From Candidatus Aminicenantota bacterium (lineage in GTDB: Bacteria > Acidobacteriota > Aminicenantia > UBA2199), in the NCBI GenBank assembly GCA_030639705.1, contig DAOWKX010000243.1:1-6245 (forward strand): a DNA stretch of 6,245 nt, in the 5' to 3' direction. The translations under genes were made by a program, and so were the position numbers. The notes below the pieces were generated by a model that was given only the letters and a program-made list of their open reading frames with translations, searched no databases and was not told the origin of the DNA. Below are positions 1-6,245 of the stretch, piece by piece; the stretch's first letter is position 1; the number at the start of each line of letters is the position of its first letter.

Positions 1-336
1 GAAAAGCGATCTCAACAACCGGTACTGGGAACGGTTCATTTCTCAATTGACTCACCCCGGCTACGCCTGCTTAAAAAAGTCGCACCGGTATACCCGGCTG
101 AAGCATTGAAAAAAAATATCCAGGGCATGGTGATTATGATGGCTTTCATTGATAAAAACGGTTATATTTCTCATACCAAAATCTTTAAGGGAAATCCGAT
201 TTTAGCAGAAGCAGCAGAAACAGCCATGAAAAAATGGCGGTTTGAACCATATATGATAGGCGGGAAAAGACAATCAATTCTATTCACCGTAACGCTTTCA
301 TTTACTATTGATGAAAAAAACACTGGAAGACAATAA
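1..336 (+). CDS. TonB C-terminal domain protein (3' end only)
   Basis: This is the last 111 codons of a gene that enters from the left edge; the frame is open from base 1 to the TAA at 334-336. From about residue 25 it shows the TonB C-terminal signature: a KKVAPVYPAEA segment, then IQGMVIMMAFIDKNGYI, KGNPILAEAAETAMKKW and RFEPYMIGGK, ending in a beta strand (FTVTLSFTI). This is the domain (PF03544 / TIGR01352 type) that contacts TonB boxes of outer-membrane transporters. The membrane anchor and linker lie outside the window, so whether this is a true energy transducer or another protein carrying the domain cannot be told. A TTG at 106 would give a short ORF, but it falls inside the domain and is not the start. 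The next gene begins 48 nt downstream on the same strand, so co-transcription is likely. Domain call is strong; exact role is unknown. Confidence 0.88.
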   Translation, partial: EKRSQQPVLGTVHFSIDSPRLRLLKKVAPVYPAEALKKNIQGMVIMMAFIDKNGYISHTKIFKGNPILAEAAETAMKKWRFEPYMIGGKRQSILFTVTLSFTIDEKNTGRQ

Positions 337-384
337 TCACATCATTTCATTTGTAGAGCTTAAAAAGGAAAATAGGAATTTACA

Positions 385-2979
385 ATGATAAAAAAAACAA
401 TTACCTGGATGGCATGTGTTGCCTTTACCTCAGTGATATTATCCCAGGACATATCAATGGAAACCATTGAATCTCCATGGAATATTGTTCCCTTCTTTGT
501 CATCAATCAGAAGGGAAATGCAGTTATTGATTTGCAAAAATCGGAAATTGAGTTATTCATCAATCAAAGAAACACTCGCGAATTTTTACTTTTTAAAAGA
601 GATTACCTTAAAGGAATACAAAAATCTCTTCCTGAACAAACGATGATCCCAAGTGAGAATAAAACCAGGACTGTCTATCTATTATTTGATACCATTTTCG
701 ACAATAATAGGGGAATAAATGAACTAAAAAAGATATCCCATCAGATGGTCCCACTAATCAATGATAATTTTGGCTTCGTCATCCAGTCAATAAATTCCCT
801 CAACCGCCTGATTTTCATGAATAGCCCTGTTTATGATGAAAAACAATGCCATAAAGATATCGAAGAAGAAATTATATCGCCCTATGGAATGAATCAGATG
901 GCTTTCACAAAAAAAGTGAAAGCATTTAGCAAATGCCTCGGAGATCTTTCAGGCCGTATCCAAAAATCAAAGGCAGTGAAATTCATTTTTATATTTGCAC
1001 AGGACATAAGAAAAACATCAGAACAGCTCAAGGCTCCTGAAAAAAACTGGGATACTTTTATTGCAGAAACCAGCGCTAATCTAAAAAAAACCGGGGCAAT
1101 TATATTTTTCATCATTCCCACTGAACATCCAGCACTAATACCAGATTTAAATAAAAGGTCAAATTTTTTATATCATCTGGCTGAAAAAAGTAGGGCCATT
1201 ACTATCACCGGGAATCAGAAAAAAATTGTTGAGAAGATCACACGAATCCTGACCGGTTACTACGAATTAAAATTTCCCCAACTGCATAAATTTGGAAAAA
1301 ACTGGAAACACATGATGATTCGATCCAACCGAGTAGGGGTTAAGATTCTGTCTCCACTAAAATCTACCCCATTCAACACACAACAAAAATTAAATAATCT
1401 TAAAGAAGATGAGACCAGAAAGCACAAAAATCGAATTCTTACTATTCCATCAACCAAAAAAAAACTCACTCCTTCACACCACACCGATCTCAAAGCTAAC
1501 ACATCTCAAAATGAATTAAAAAATATTACCAAAATCGACCAAGGTCTTGAGACAATTCTTGGAAAAGCCGGTAAACACATTAAAAAAGAATTAATCAACA
1601 ACAGTGGGCATCTTTACGATTCGGTTGAAAAATCAAGATCCAATCCCAGAAAAATTCATAAGATGCTTGAAAAAATTGCCGTTCAAGTTGAGAAACACAA
1701 TGATTTTTTCGAACAAACTATAATGGCCTTAAGCGAATTATTCACCATTCCACAAAAATATCCAAGATTATTCGAGAGGTTGATAGAAAGAGAACCATGG
1801 GAAACCCGTACAACCCGTAACCAAAAATTACTGGAGGCCTTGGCCATCAAAATTGATGCCTCGTTACTGGAAAAAAAAGAAAATAAAACCAGGTGGCCTA
1901 GGCTGTTAAAAAAATTAAGAAATATAGGCAATGTATCAGCCAATCATATTAATTTTGTATCCAATTTCATTAAAAACTATGAAAAATCAGAATCCGATAA
2001 AATTAGGGATCTGATTATTCGCTACAGCAGACAATTTTCGTTTAAAGACAAAAAGAAATTCTTTCAACAGAAATTAATGAAATTAAATATCAAGAGACCT
2101 CCAATTAACGATATCCATTTTTTAAAAACATTGACAGAATCCACAAGCTTTTACCGAAACCAATTCGGGTACCTCGAAGCTCTATTCGACCATAACACGG
2201 TTATGATATACATCCCCCCGGGAGAATTTCAGATGGGAGTCCCGTGGGAACAGGGTGCACAGGATGAATCACCCTTGCATAAAGTCTATATTGACGGGTA
2301 CTGGATTTCTAAATATGAAACCACTTTTGCCCAGTTCGATGCTTTTTGTGAAGCCACTAATCGAAAAAAACCCGAGGACTTCGGGAGGGGTAGAAAAAAA
2401 CGTCCGGTAATCAATGTATCCTGGTATGATGCCCAGAAATACTGTCAGTGGATGTCTTTGAAATCCGGGCTTCATTTCAGACTGCCCAGCGAGTCAGAAT
2501 GGGAAAAAGCTGCCCGGGGAACCCAGGCGAACACCTACCCCTGGGGAGAAGAAAAACCGGACGGAAAAAGAGCCAACTTTGCTGATATTAACCTGCTGTA
2601 TCAATATGAAAGCGTCAATGTCCCGAGCTCCCAAGCAGAACACCGTGGCAATCTGAAATGGATGGACAGAGAGTCTGATGACGGACATGTATATACCTCC
2701 CCGGTTAACAAATACCCGGAAGGTGCATCTCCATATGGCGTGATGGGGATGGCTGGCAACGTGTGGGAATTTGTTTATGACTGGTATGACGGTCACTATT
2801 ACCAGCATGCACCGCCCAGAAATCCCAGGGGACCTTTTTTCGGCAGCTATAAAGTCACCCGGGGAGGCGGATGGGATTCCCATGCCTGGATGATGCGCAC
2901 CACCAGTCGAGCAGGAGGCGATCCCACCAAGGGAAGCGATACCCTCGGGTTTCGGATTGCTCTAATAAAAACAAATTAG
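385..2979 (+). CDS. Exported VWFA-related protein with C-terminal FGE-sulfatase-like domain
   Basis: An 864-residue protein. Residues 1-21 look like a Sec signal peptide (basic start, hydrophobic core, VILSQ). Residues 33-75 (NIVPFFVINQKGNAV... to KRDYL) match the beta module preceding the VWA fold in VWFA-related acidobacterial proteins. A VWA-like domain follows at about 96-300, with YLLFD (98-102), IIFFIIP (239-245) and closing GYYELKF (291-297). The metal-site motif is degenerate (DTIFD, 102-106, not DxSxS). Residues 310-385 are a charged low-complexity linker and 385-600 are mostly helical without a recognised family. Residues 604-862 are an FGE-sulfatase (SUMF1-type) domain: IPPGEFQMG, DESPLHKVYIDGYWISKYE, PVINVSWYDAQKYCQWM, RLPSESEWEKAARG, GNVWEF, TRGGGW and LGFRIAL. 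Its only cysteines are C655 and C687; the late cysteine pair of aerobic FGE is missing, so a binding or structural role is more likely than sulfatase activation. Start: first ATG after in-frame TAG 373-375, with AGGA (374-377) seven bases upstream. The 3' third is clearly GC-richer than the middle. Confidence 0.93.
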   Translation: MIKKTITWMACVAFTSVILSQDISMETIESPWNIVPFFVINQKGNAVIDLQKSEIELFINQRNTREFLLFKRDYLKGIQKSLPEQTMIPSENKTRTVYLLFDTIFDNNRGINELKKISHQMVPLINDNFGFVIQSINSLNRLIFMNSPVYDEKQCHKDIEEEIISPYGMNQMAFTKKVKAFSKCLGDLSGRIQKSKAVKFIFIFAQDIRKTSEQLKAPEKNWDTFIAETSANLKKTGAIIFFIIPTEHPALIPDLNKRSNFLYHLAEKSRAITITGNQKKIVEKITRILTGYYELKFPQLHKFGKNWKHMMIRSNRVGVKILSPLKSTPFNTQQKLNNLKEDETRKHKNRILTIPSTKKKLTPSHHTDLKANTSQNELKNITKIDQGLETILGKAGKHIKKELINNSGHLYDSVEKSRSNPRKIHKMLEKIAVQVEKHNDFFEQTIMALSELFTIPQKYPRLFERLIEREPWETRTTRNQKLLEALAIKIDASLLEKKENKTRWPRLLKKLRNIGNVSANHINFVSNFIKNYEKSESDKIRDLIIRYSRQFSFKDKKKFFQQKLMKLNIKRPPINDIHFLKTLTESTSFYRNQFGYLEALFDHNTVMIYIPPGEFQMGVPWEQGAQDESPLHKVYIDGYWISKYETTFAQFDAFCEATNRKKPEDFGRGRKKRPVINVSWYDAQKYCQWMSLKSGLHFRLPSESEWEKAARGTQANTYPWGEEKPDGKRANFADINLLYQYESVNVPSSQAEHRGNLKWMDRESDDGHVYTSPVNKYPEGASPYGVMGMAGNVWEFVYDWYDGHYYQHAPPRNPRGPFFGSYKVTRGGGWDSHAWMMRTTSRAGGDPTKGSDTLGFRIALIKTN

Positions 2980-2986
2980 CTAAATC

Positions 2987-4477
2987 ATGATAAAAAAAGA
3001 AGTCACAATCATATCAGCCTTTTTTTTGATATGCTCCCCTCTTTTAACAAAAAGCAATCTCCTTCAATTCAGGCTACCCGTTCGCATCATCCAGGAAAAG
3101 TCCAATCAATCATTTAATATTAAAAAGGAACATATTAAACTCCTTATAAATGAAAAACCGGTTGAAATTGTTGAAATCTTAAAAAGAGAAAGGTCCCTGT
3201 CAGACAAATCAGAAATCGGCCGGCATTTTTTTATGTCTTTCCAGCTTAAGAATATTGATAAACATATAATCAACACGGTTTCTTATTTTGTGACCGAGAT
3301 TCTGAAAACCAAGGATACCCTCCATGTAATATCTCCCAAAAAGGTACATTACCTGAAAGTTTCCGGCAATAAGGTCGCCTTGTTGAGCCAAATTGAGCAA
3401 ATCATCAAATCAGATTACCAGCCCTATTTTCAGATTATGCAAGCTATGGAAAAAAGAATAGAAGATGAAGTAAAAAAATTGCACTGGAACTTAAGAAATA
3501 ATCCGGGTATAAACAGTCAGCAGTCAGCACTCGATCTTTTTATAAAAAATTTCTCTTTTGAATTCTCACATTATAAAAAAGATTTTTTATTCACCAATCT
3601 ATCCAGAACCAAAGCGATTGAAAACCTTCTGCCCAACCTGAAAGAAGACCGGTGGTTTTTCCATTTTCAACAAAACAGGTTTTTTTATTTCCTCAAAAAA
3701 CTCACCCGGTTGATACAGTCCCTGAGACAATACCGTTACCTGCCCCTTTTAAAAACCATTATTAATTATCAAAACGAAATAAAGGCTTCAAATCTATTTC
3801 CCTTCGAGTCGGTTCGCAACCTGATGGTTGAGAACAATATTATATTTAATGTACTACTAATTAACGAACCTGAGAGTAACCAATCGGACATAAAAGAGAA
3901 TCTTCAAAAAATATGCCGGGAAAGTGGCGGGATTCTTTTAGCAGTAAAATCAGCCAGAACCAGCCTTGAAAAAATAAAAACCCATAAAGACCACTTTCAC
4001 GAGATCGTCTTTAACATAAATAATAAAATTGAAGAGAAAAATATTCAGATTCTGGCTCCGGATTATTTTGAGAAACTCTGTTATAAACAAACTTATAGCG
4101 CTGACGAAATTTCATCAATTTTATCAAATAGGACCCGCAAGAAAGTAAAAGTTGACAATATCATGATATTTAAAAACAGAATTTCTTTTTTATTGGAATC
4201 CTATGAAATCAATAAAAAAAAAGGCTATGGCCTTATAAAAGTTCAGGTTGATGTAGCCAGCCCCCATAACCAGACTGTATTCCATACCGAAAATACCCTG
4301 AGGGCAACCCGGGATCAAACCCTTGTATCCATTCAAATGCCTTTTTATAAAAGCAATATCTTCACCCTGACCATAACCGCCTATGATTTGATGACCAATC
4401 ATTCCAGCGAGATCAAACATCAGGTACAACTTCAAGAGACTTTTCCCATCACCCTGCCCCAGCAGGATTTAAATTAA
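2987..4477 (+). CDS. Exported VWFA-related paralogue without metal-site Asp
   Basis: A 496-residue protein with a signal-peptide-like start (MIKK, then hydrophobic 8-20). Residues 31-67 align without gaps to residues 36-72 of the protein encoded at 385-2979, with about 11 of 37 identities including the closing KR. The next block (GRHFFMSFQLKN, 78-89) sits where the family normally has R-x-x-LLFD; here the aspartate of the VWA metal site is replaced (SFQL), so metal-dependent binding is doubtful. Residues 95-140 continue the fold (FVTEILKTKDTLHVIS). About 145-285 is a long helix-rich, aromatic insertion. IIFNVLLINEP (295-305) and LQKICRESGGILLAV (316-330) match the late VWA strand and the family's TGG-like turn. 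Residues 395-490 look like a beta-sandwich that ends the protein. The ATG is 7 nt after the previous stop and has no visible Shine-Dalgarno, suggesting translational coupling. Family assignment is by pattern and paralogy; function is unknown. Confidence 0.85.
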   Translation: MIKKEVTIISAFFLICSPLLTKSNLLQFRLPVRIIQEKSNQSFNIKKEHIKLLINEKPVEIVEILKRERSLSDKSEIGRHFFMSFQLKNIDKHIINTVSYFVTEILKTKDTLHVISPKKVHYLKVSGNKVALLSQIEQIIKSDYQPYFQIMQAMEKRIEDEVKKLHWNLRNNPGINSQQSALDLFIKNFSFEFSHYKKDFLFTNLSRTKAIENLLPNLKEDRWFFHFQQNRFFYFLKKLTRLIQSLRQYRYLPLLKTIINYQNEIKASNLFPFESVRNLMVENNIIFNVLLINEPESNQSDIKENLQKICRESGGILLAVKSARTSLEKIKTHKDHFHEIVFNINNKIEEKNIQILAPDYFEKLCYKQTYSADEISSILSNRTRKKVKVDNIMIFKNRISFLLESYEINKKKGYGLIKVQVDVASPHNQTVFHTENTLRATRDQTLVSIQMPFYKSNIFTLTITAYDLMTNHSSEIKHQVQLQETFPITLPQQDLN

Positions 4478-4506
4478 TCGATAACCTCGGAGAAAGTGAC
4501 TTAAAA

Positions 4507-4515
4507 TGGTATAAT
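4507..4515 (+). promoter_or_regulatory. Extended -10 promoter candidate for the CAP gene
   Basis: TGGTATAAT fits an extended -10 element (TGn followed by a perfect TATAAT at 4510-4515). No good -35 is seen 16-18 bases upstream, which extended -10 promoters can tolerate. Initiation near 4522 would leave a very short leader that still contains AGAAAGG (4526-4532). It may give the CAP gene its own transcript in addition to read-through from upstream. AT-rich DNA yields chance matches, so this is tentative. Confidence 0.4.
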
Positions 4516-4535
4516 AATGACCAACAGAAAGGATA

Positions 4536-5735
4536 ATGCGTTTTAGAAAAAATACTTGTCGACCACTATTATTCCCAATCCTGTTATTCTCAATTTTCGT
4601 CGGTCCTTTATTGACCATGGACCCCGAAAGAAAGGTTAATGACCAACAATTCCTGCGGATTGAAAAAAAATTGATCAGTTTTATAAACCGCGAACGAAAG
4701 AAAATTGGATTAATCCCAATCTACTTTTTTAAACCATTAAATCAAATCGCCCGGCAACAGAGTATAATAATGGCCTCCTCCGGCCAGCTCAGCCATTTCC
4801 TGCCCGGCAGCGGAAGCCTTGGAAAACGATTGAGAGATGCCAGGCTCTTTTTTGTAAGATGCGGCGAAAACCTCGTGCTCAGTGATATTCCTGTTGCTTC
4901 GGTCATCCATGATGAGATCATGCACAGTCCCTCTCACCGCTCCAATATCTTAAATCCTTATTTCACCCATTGCGGGATATATATATCCTTTAAAGGAGAT
5001 AAATATTACGTCACCCAGACCTTTACCCAGTTATTTGATCCCTCAACAGATGGAGAAGCAGAGTTTCATCTGAAGGAGGACCTGGAATTATGGTTTGTGA
5101 AAAATTTCAATACCCGTTTTGTCTTTCATACCCAGTCCAAAAACTGGGTAAGACATCTCTCAAAACAAAACCTGAAGGGAAACCAAATATCAAAACCTGT
5201 CAAAAAGTGGGGAAGTGTTTTAAGCTTCAGTATGGTATATCCGGATCTGGAATTTATCAAAGAAAAACTGAAAGAAGAAATCACTAAAATAAGCCTTGAT
5301 GCCATCTCAATTGGAGTGGCTTCAGGCAGAACCCGGAACTATCCGAACGGCACCTATGCGGTAAATGCTCTATTATTTGGTGATTACTACTCCCGTTTCT
5401 CAACAGCCGAACTATCCAGAATCCTTCTGAAAAAGTTAAATCAGTTGAGAGTTAAAAACAACCAGCCTGTCTTGAAAATTAATCAAAATTACTCTAAACA
5501 GGCAATCCGAATATTGAAATCCTCACGGCGAAAAAAAACAGGGCTTCGGATGACGAAAAGCCAGGTTATCTATGCCTTTTCGATGACCAATCCCCAACGG
5601 ATCCCGGTTGAAGTCCGGGAACAATTGGATTCGAAAACAAAATTTAGCTCGGAAATTGGCATCGGCATTTACAAATCCAAACCGTCTACATCTTTGTCCC
5701 AACCATTCTTTGTATGTATCATATTGAAAAAATGA
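4536..5735 (+). CDS. Exported CAP (SCP/PR-1) domain protein
   Basis: A 399-residue protein. Residues 1-27 are a probable signal peptide (basic MRFRK, hydrophobic 11-26). Residues 39-165 are a CAP domain (PF00188 type): helix LISFINRERKKIGL, then QIARQQSIIMA, SSGQLSHFLP with H87, RCGENLV with E111, HDEIMHSPSHRSNIL with E127 and H134, PYFTHCGIYIS, and YYVTQTFTQ. H87, E111, E127 and H134 match residues often conserved around the CAP cavity. C109 and C146 could pair. CAP proteins are extracytoplasmic with varied roles; none can be assigned here. Residues 245-281 (ISIGVASG... to ALLF) resemble the closing strands of a CAP domain, and residues 302-337 followed by EIGIGIYK (383-390) resemble its first helices and late strand, suggesting degenerate extra copies. 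Start: first ATG after in-frame TGA 4518-4520. The SD-like AGAAAGG is only 3 nt from it; the next Met (M28) would delete the signal peptide. It lies 58 nt after the VWFA paralogue. Confidence 0.92.
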   Translation: MRFRKNTCRPLLFPILLFSIFVGPLLTMDPERKVNDQQFLRIEKKLISFINRERKKIGLIPIYFFKPLNQIARQQSIIMASSGQLSHFLPGSGSLGKRLRDARLFFVRCGENLVLSDIPVASVIHDEIMHSPSHRSNILNPYFTHCGIYISFKGDKYYVTQTFTQLFDPSTDGEAEFHLKEDLELWFVKNFNTRFVFHTQSKNWVRHLSKQNLKGNQISKPVKKWGSVLSFSMVYPDLEFIKEKLKEEITKISLDAISIGVASGRTRNYPNGTYAVNALLFGDYYSRFSTAELSRILLKKLNQLRVKNNQPVLKINQNYSKQAIRILKSSRRKKTGLRMTKSQVIYAFSMTNPQRIPVEVREQLDSKTKFSSEIGIGIYKSKPSTSLSQPFFVCIILKK

Positions 5736-5912
5736 GAACTGATTCAGCTAAATTATCATCAAAACCAAATAAAAATAAAGAAAAAATTTTATATCTGTCA
5801 CAATGTATCTTTTTAAGTGTCAAAAGTCATATGAAAGTTTACTTTAAATTTAAATGAATAGAAAGTTACAAATATTTGGGTACGAAGTCTAAATAGGAAA
5901 GTAATTTTAAAA

Positions 5913-5918
5913 TATAAT
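5913..5918 (+). promoter_or_regulatory. -10 box candidate for the third VWFA gene
   Basis: A perfect TATAAT lies 20 bases before the ATG at 5939. No recognisable -35 is found at 16-18 bases spacing. Initiation around 5925 would leave a leader of about 14 nt that includes the Shine-Dalgarno-like AAGGG at 5928-5932. In this AT-rich stretch such a match has moderate chance probability. Confidence 0.35.
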
Positions 5919-5927
5919 GTGTTATTC

Positions 5928-5932
5928 AAGGG
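5928..5932 (+). promoter_or_regulatory. Ribosome binding site of the third VWFA gene
   Basis: AAGGG ends six bases before the ATG at 5939, a normal spacing. Together with the in-frame TAA at 5915-5917 it fixes this ATG as the start. It stands out because the surrounding sequence is otherwise nearly free of G runs. Confidence 0.6.
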
Positions 5933-5938
5933 TATAAA

Positions 5939-6245
5939 ATGAAACAGATTATTTATTTAATTTCACTTATTTTTATTATTTTTCCAGTCTTCTCACAGGA
6001 AAAAATAACTGAAAAGGTAGAAGTGGACTGGTGGATTCTACCTTTATTTGCAGTTGATCAAAAGGGAAATTCCATCACTGATTTGGAAAAATCAGATATA
6101 AAAATCTTTGTTAATAACAGAGAAATACAGGAATTCACCTTCTTGAAGCGGGCATACCTCGAGTCTAGACCAGCTACACTGAAGCCATCATCTACTTCAC
6201 AAGCGGTTTTGTACAGGAAAAAAATGATTTTTCTTATTTTTGATC
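5939..6245 (+). CDS. Exported VWFA-related protein, N-terminal part only
   Basis: The first 102 codons of a gene cut by the right edge. Residues 1-20 form a typical Sec signal peptide (MKQ, hydrophobic 4-17, FSQ before EK). Residues 32-74 (WILPLFAVDQKGNSITDLE onward to KRAYL) match residues 33-75 of the protein encoded at 385-2979 at 21 of 43 positions with no gap, including QKGN, DL, KS, EF and KR. The visible part ends at KKMIFLIFD, where the VWA fold begins and the metal-site aspartate is expected (D102). It is therefore a close paralogue of that protein and probably arose by local duplication. Whether it also carries an FGE-like domain cannot be seen. It has its own RBS and a likely promoter after a 203-nt gap, so it may be a separate transcription unit. 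Confidence 0.88.
   Translation, partial: MKQIIYLISLIFIIFPVFSQEKITEKVEVDWWILPLFAVDQKGNSITDLEKSDIKIFVNNREIQEFTFLKRAYLESRPATLKPSSTSQAVLYRKKMIFLIFD

Larger units (their letters stand above)
5736..5938 (+). other. AT-rich intergenic leader region
   Basis: A gap of 203 nt between the CAP gene and the next VWFA-related gene, the longest gene-free stretch here. It is extremely AT-rich (a hand count of 5761-5820 gives 11 G/C in 60). It contains a perfect 12-bp AT palindrome at 5843-5854 and GAAAGT-type words at 5833, 5861 and 5897. No GC-rich stem followed by a T tract was found, so no intrinsic terminator is called for the CAP gene. It probably holds the promoter of the downstream gene. A 41-codon ORF at 5732-5857 overlaps the CAP stop codon and is discussed as a finding, not called as a gene. 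Confidence 0.6.

Noticed and set aside
106..336. A complete 76-residue gene starting at TTG 106
   Set aside because: The frame is open to base 1 and the upstream residues belong to the same TonB domain (KKVAPVYPAEA), so it is the tail of a longer gene.
2494..2883. 129-codon minus-strand ORF
   Set aside because: It lies wholly inside the FGE-like coding region, where GC-rich codons leave the antisense frame open; its product shows no family signature.
2785..2979. C-terminal FGE/C-type-lectin-fold segment as the variable region of a diversity-generating retroelement
   Set aside because: The fold is right for a DGR target, but the closing segment is not rich in AAC/AAT-type codons, and no template repeat or reverse transcriptase is seen in the window.
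5090..5287. 65-codon plus-strand ORF inside the CAP gene
   Set aside because: It is an out-of-frame shadow of a clear coding region with no RBS and no recognisable product.
5736..5800. Intrinsic terminator after the CAP gene
   Set aside because: Only short AT stems (such as TGAT/ATCA and AAAATTTT) are present; there is no GC-rich hairpin followed by a T tract.
5786..5823. Minus-strand promoter (TTGACA from TGTCAA at 5818-5823, with a TATAAAAT further on)
   Set aside because: The spacing between the two elements is about 24 bases, and no minus-strand gene follows.

Overview
This window is an AT-rich stretch with all genes on the plus strand. By eye its GC content is around the high 30s. Hand counts of single 60-base lines range from 18% in the last intergenic region to 57% in the FGE-like domain. 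It most likely comes from a Gram-negative bacterium. A TonB C-terminal domain implies an outer membrane. Three proteins resemble the 'VWFA-related Acidobacterial domain' family (TIGR03436 type), which is common in Acidobacteriota and Candidatus Aminicenantes. The lineage is inferred from family distribution only; no rRNA or marker gene is present.

Layout: (1) positions 1-336 hold the 3' end of a gene with a TonB C-terminal domain. (2) After 48 nt, 385-2979 encodes an 864-residue exported protein with an N-terminal VWFA-related module, a charged/helical middle and a C-terminal formylglycine-generating-enzyme-like (FGE-sulfatase, SUMF1-type) domain that lacks the catalytic cysteines. (3) Seven nt later, 2987-4477 encodes a diverged VWFA-related paralogue that has lost the metal-site aspartate and ends in a beta-rich domain. 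(4) After 58 nt carrying an extended -10 promoter candidate, 4536-5735 encodes an exported CAP/SCP-domain protein with degenerate CAP-like echoes in its C-terminal half. (5) A 203-nt, very AT-rich intergenic region follows. (6) At 5939 a third VWFA-related gene begins and runs off the end; its N-terminus is about half identical to that of the gene at 385.

Every gene whose N-terminus is visible has a signal-peptide-like start, so the products probably act in the periplasm or on the cell surface. The arrangement looks like an expanded locus of exported VWFA-related proteins, one fused to a C-type-lectin-fold FGE-like domain, interleaved with a CAP protein and next to a TonB-type protein. An adhesion, protein-protein interaction or envelope-assembly role is plausible but unproven. 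No mobile element, CRISPR array, tRNA, rRNA or convincing intrinsic terminator was seen.
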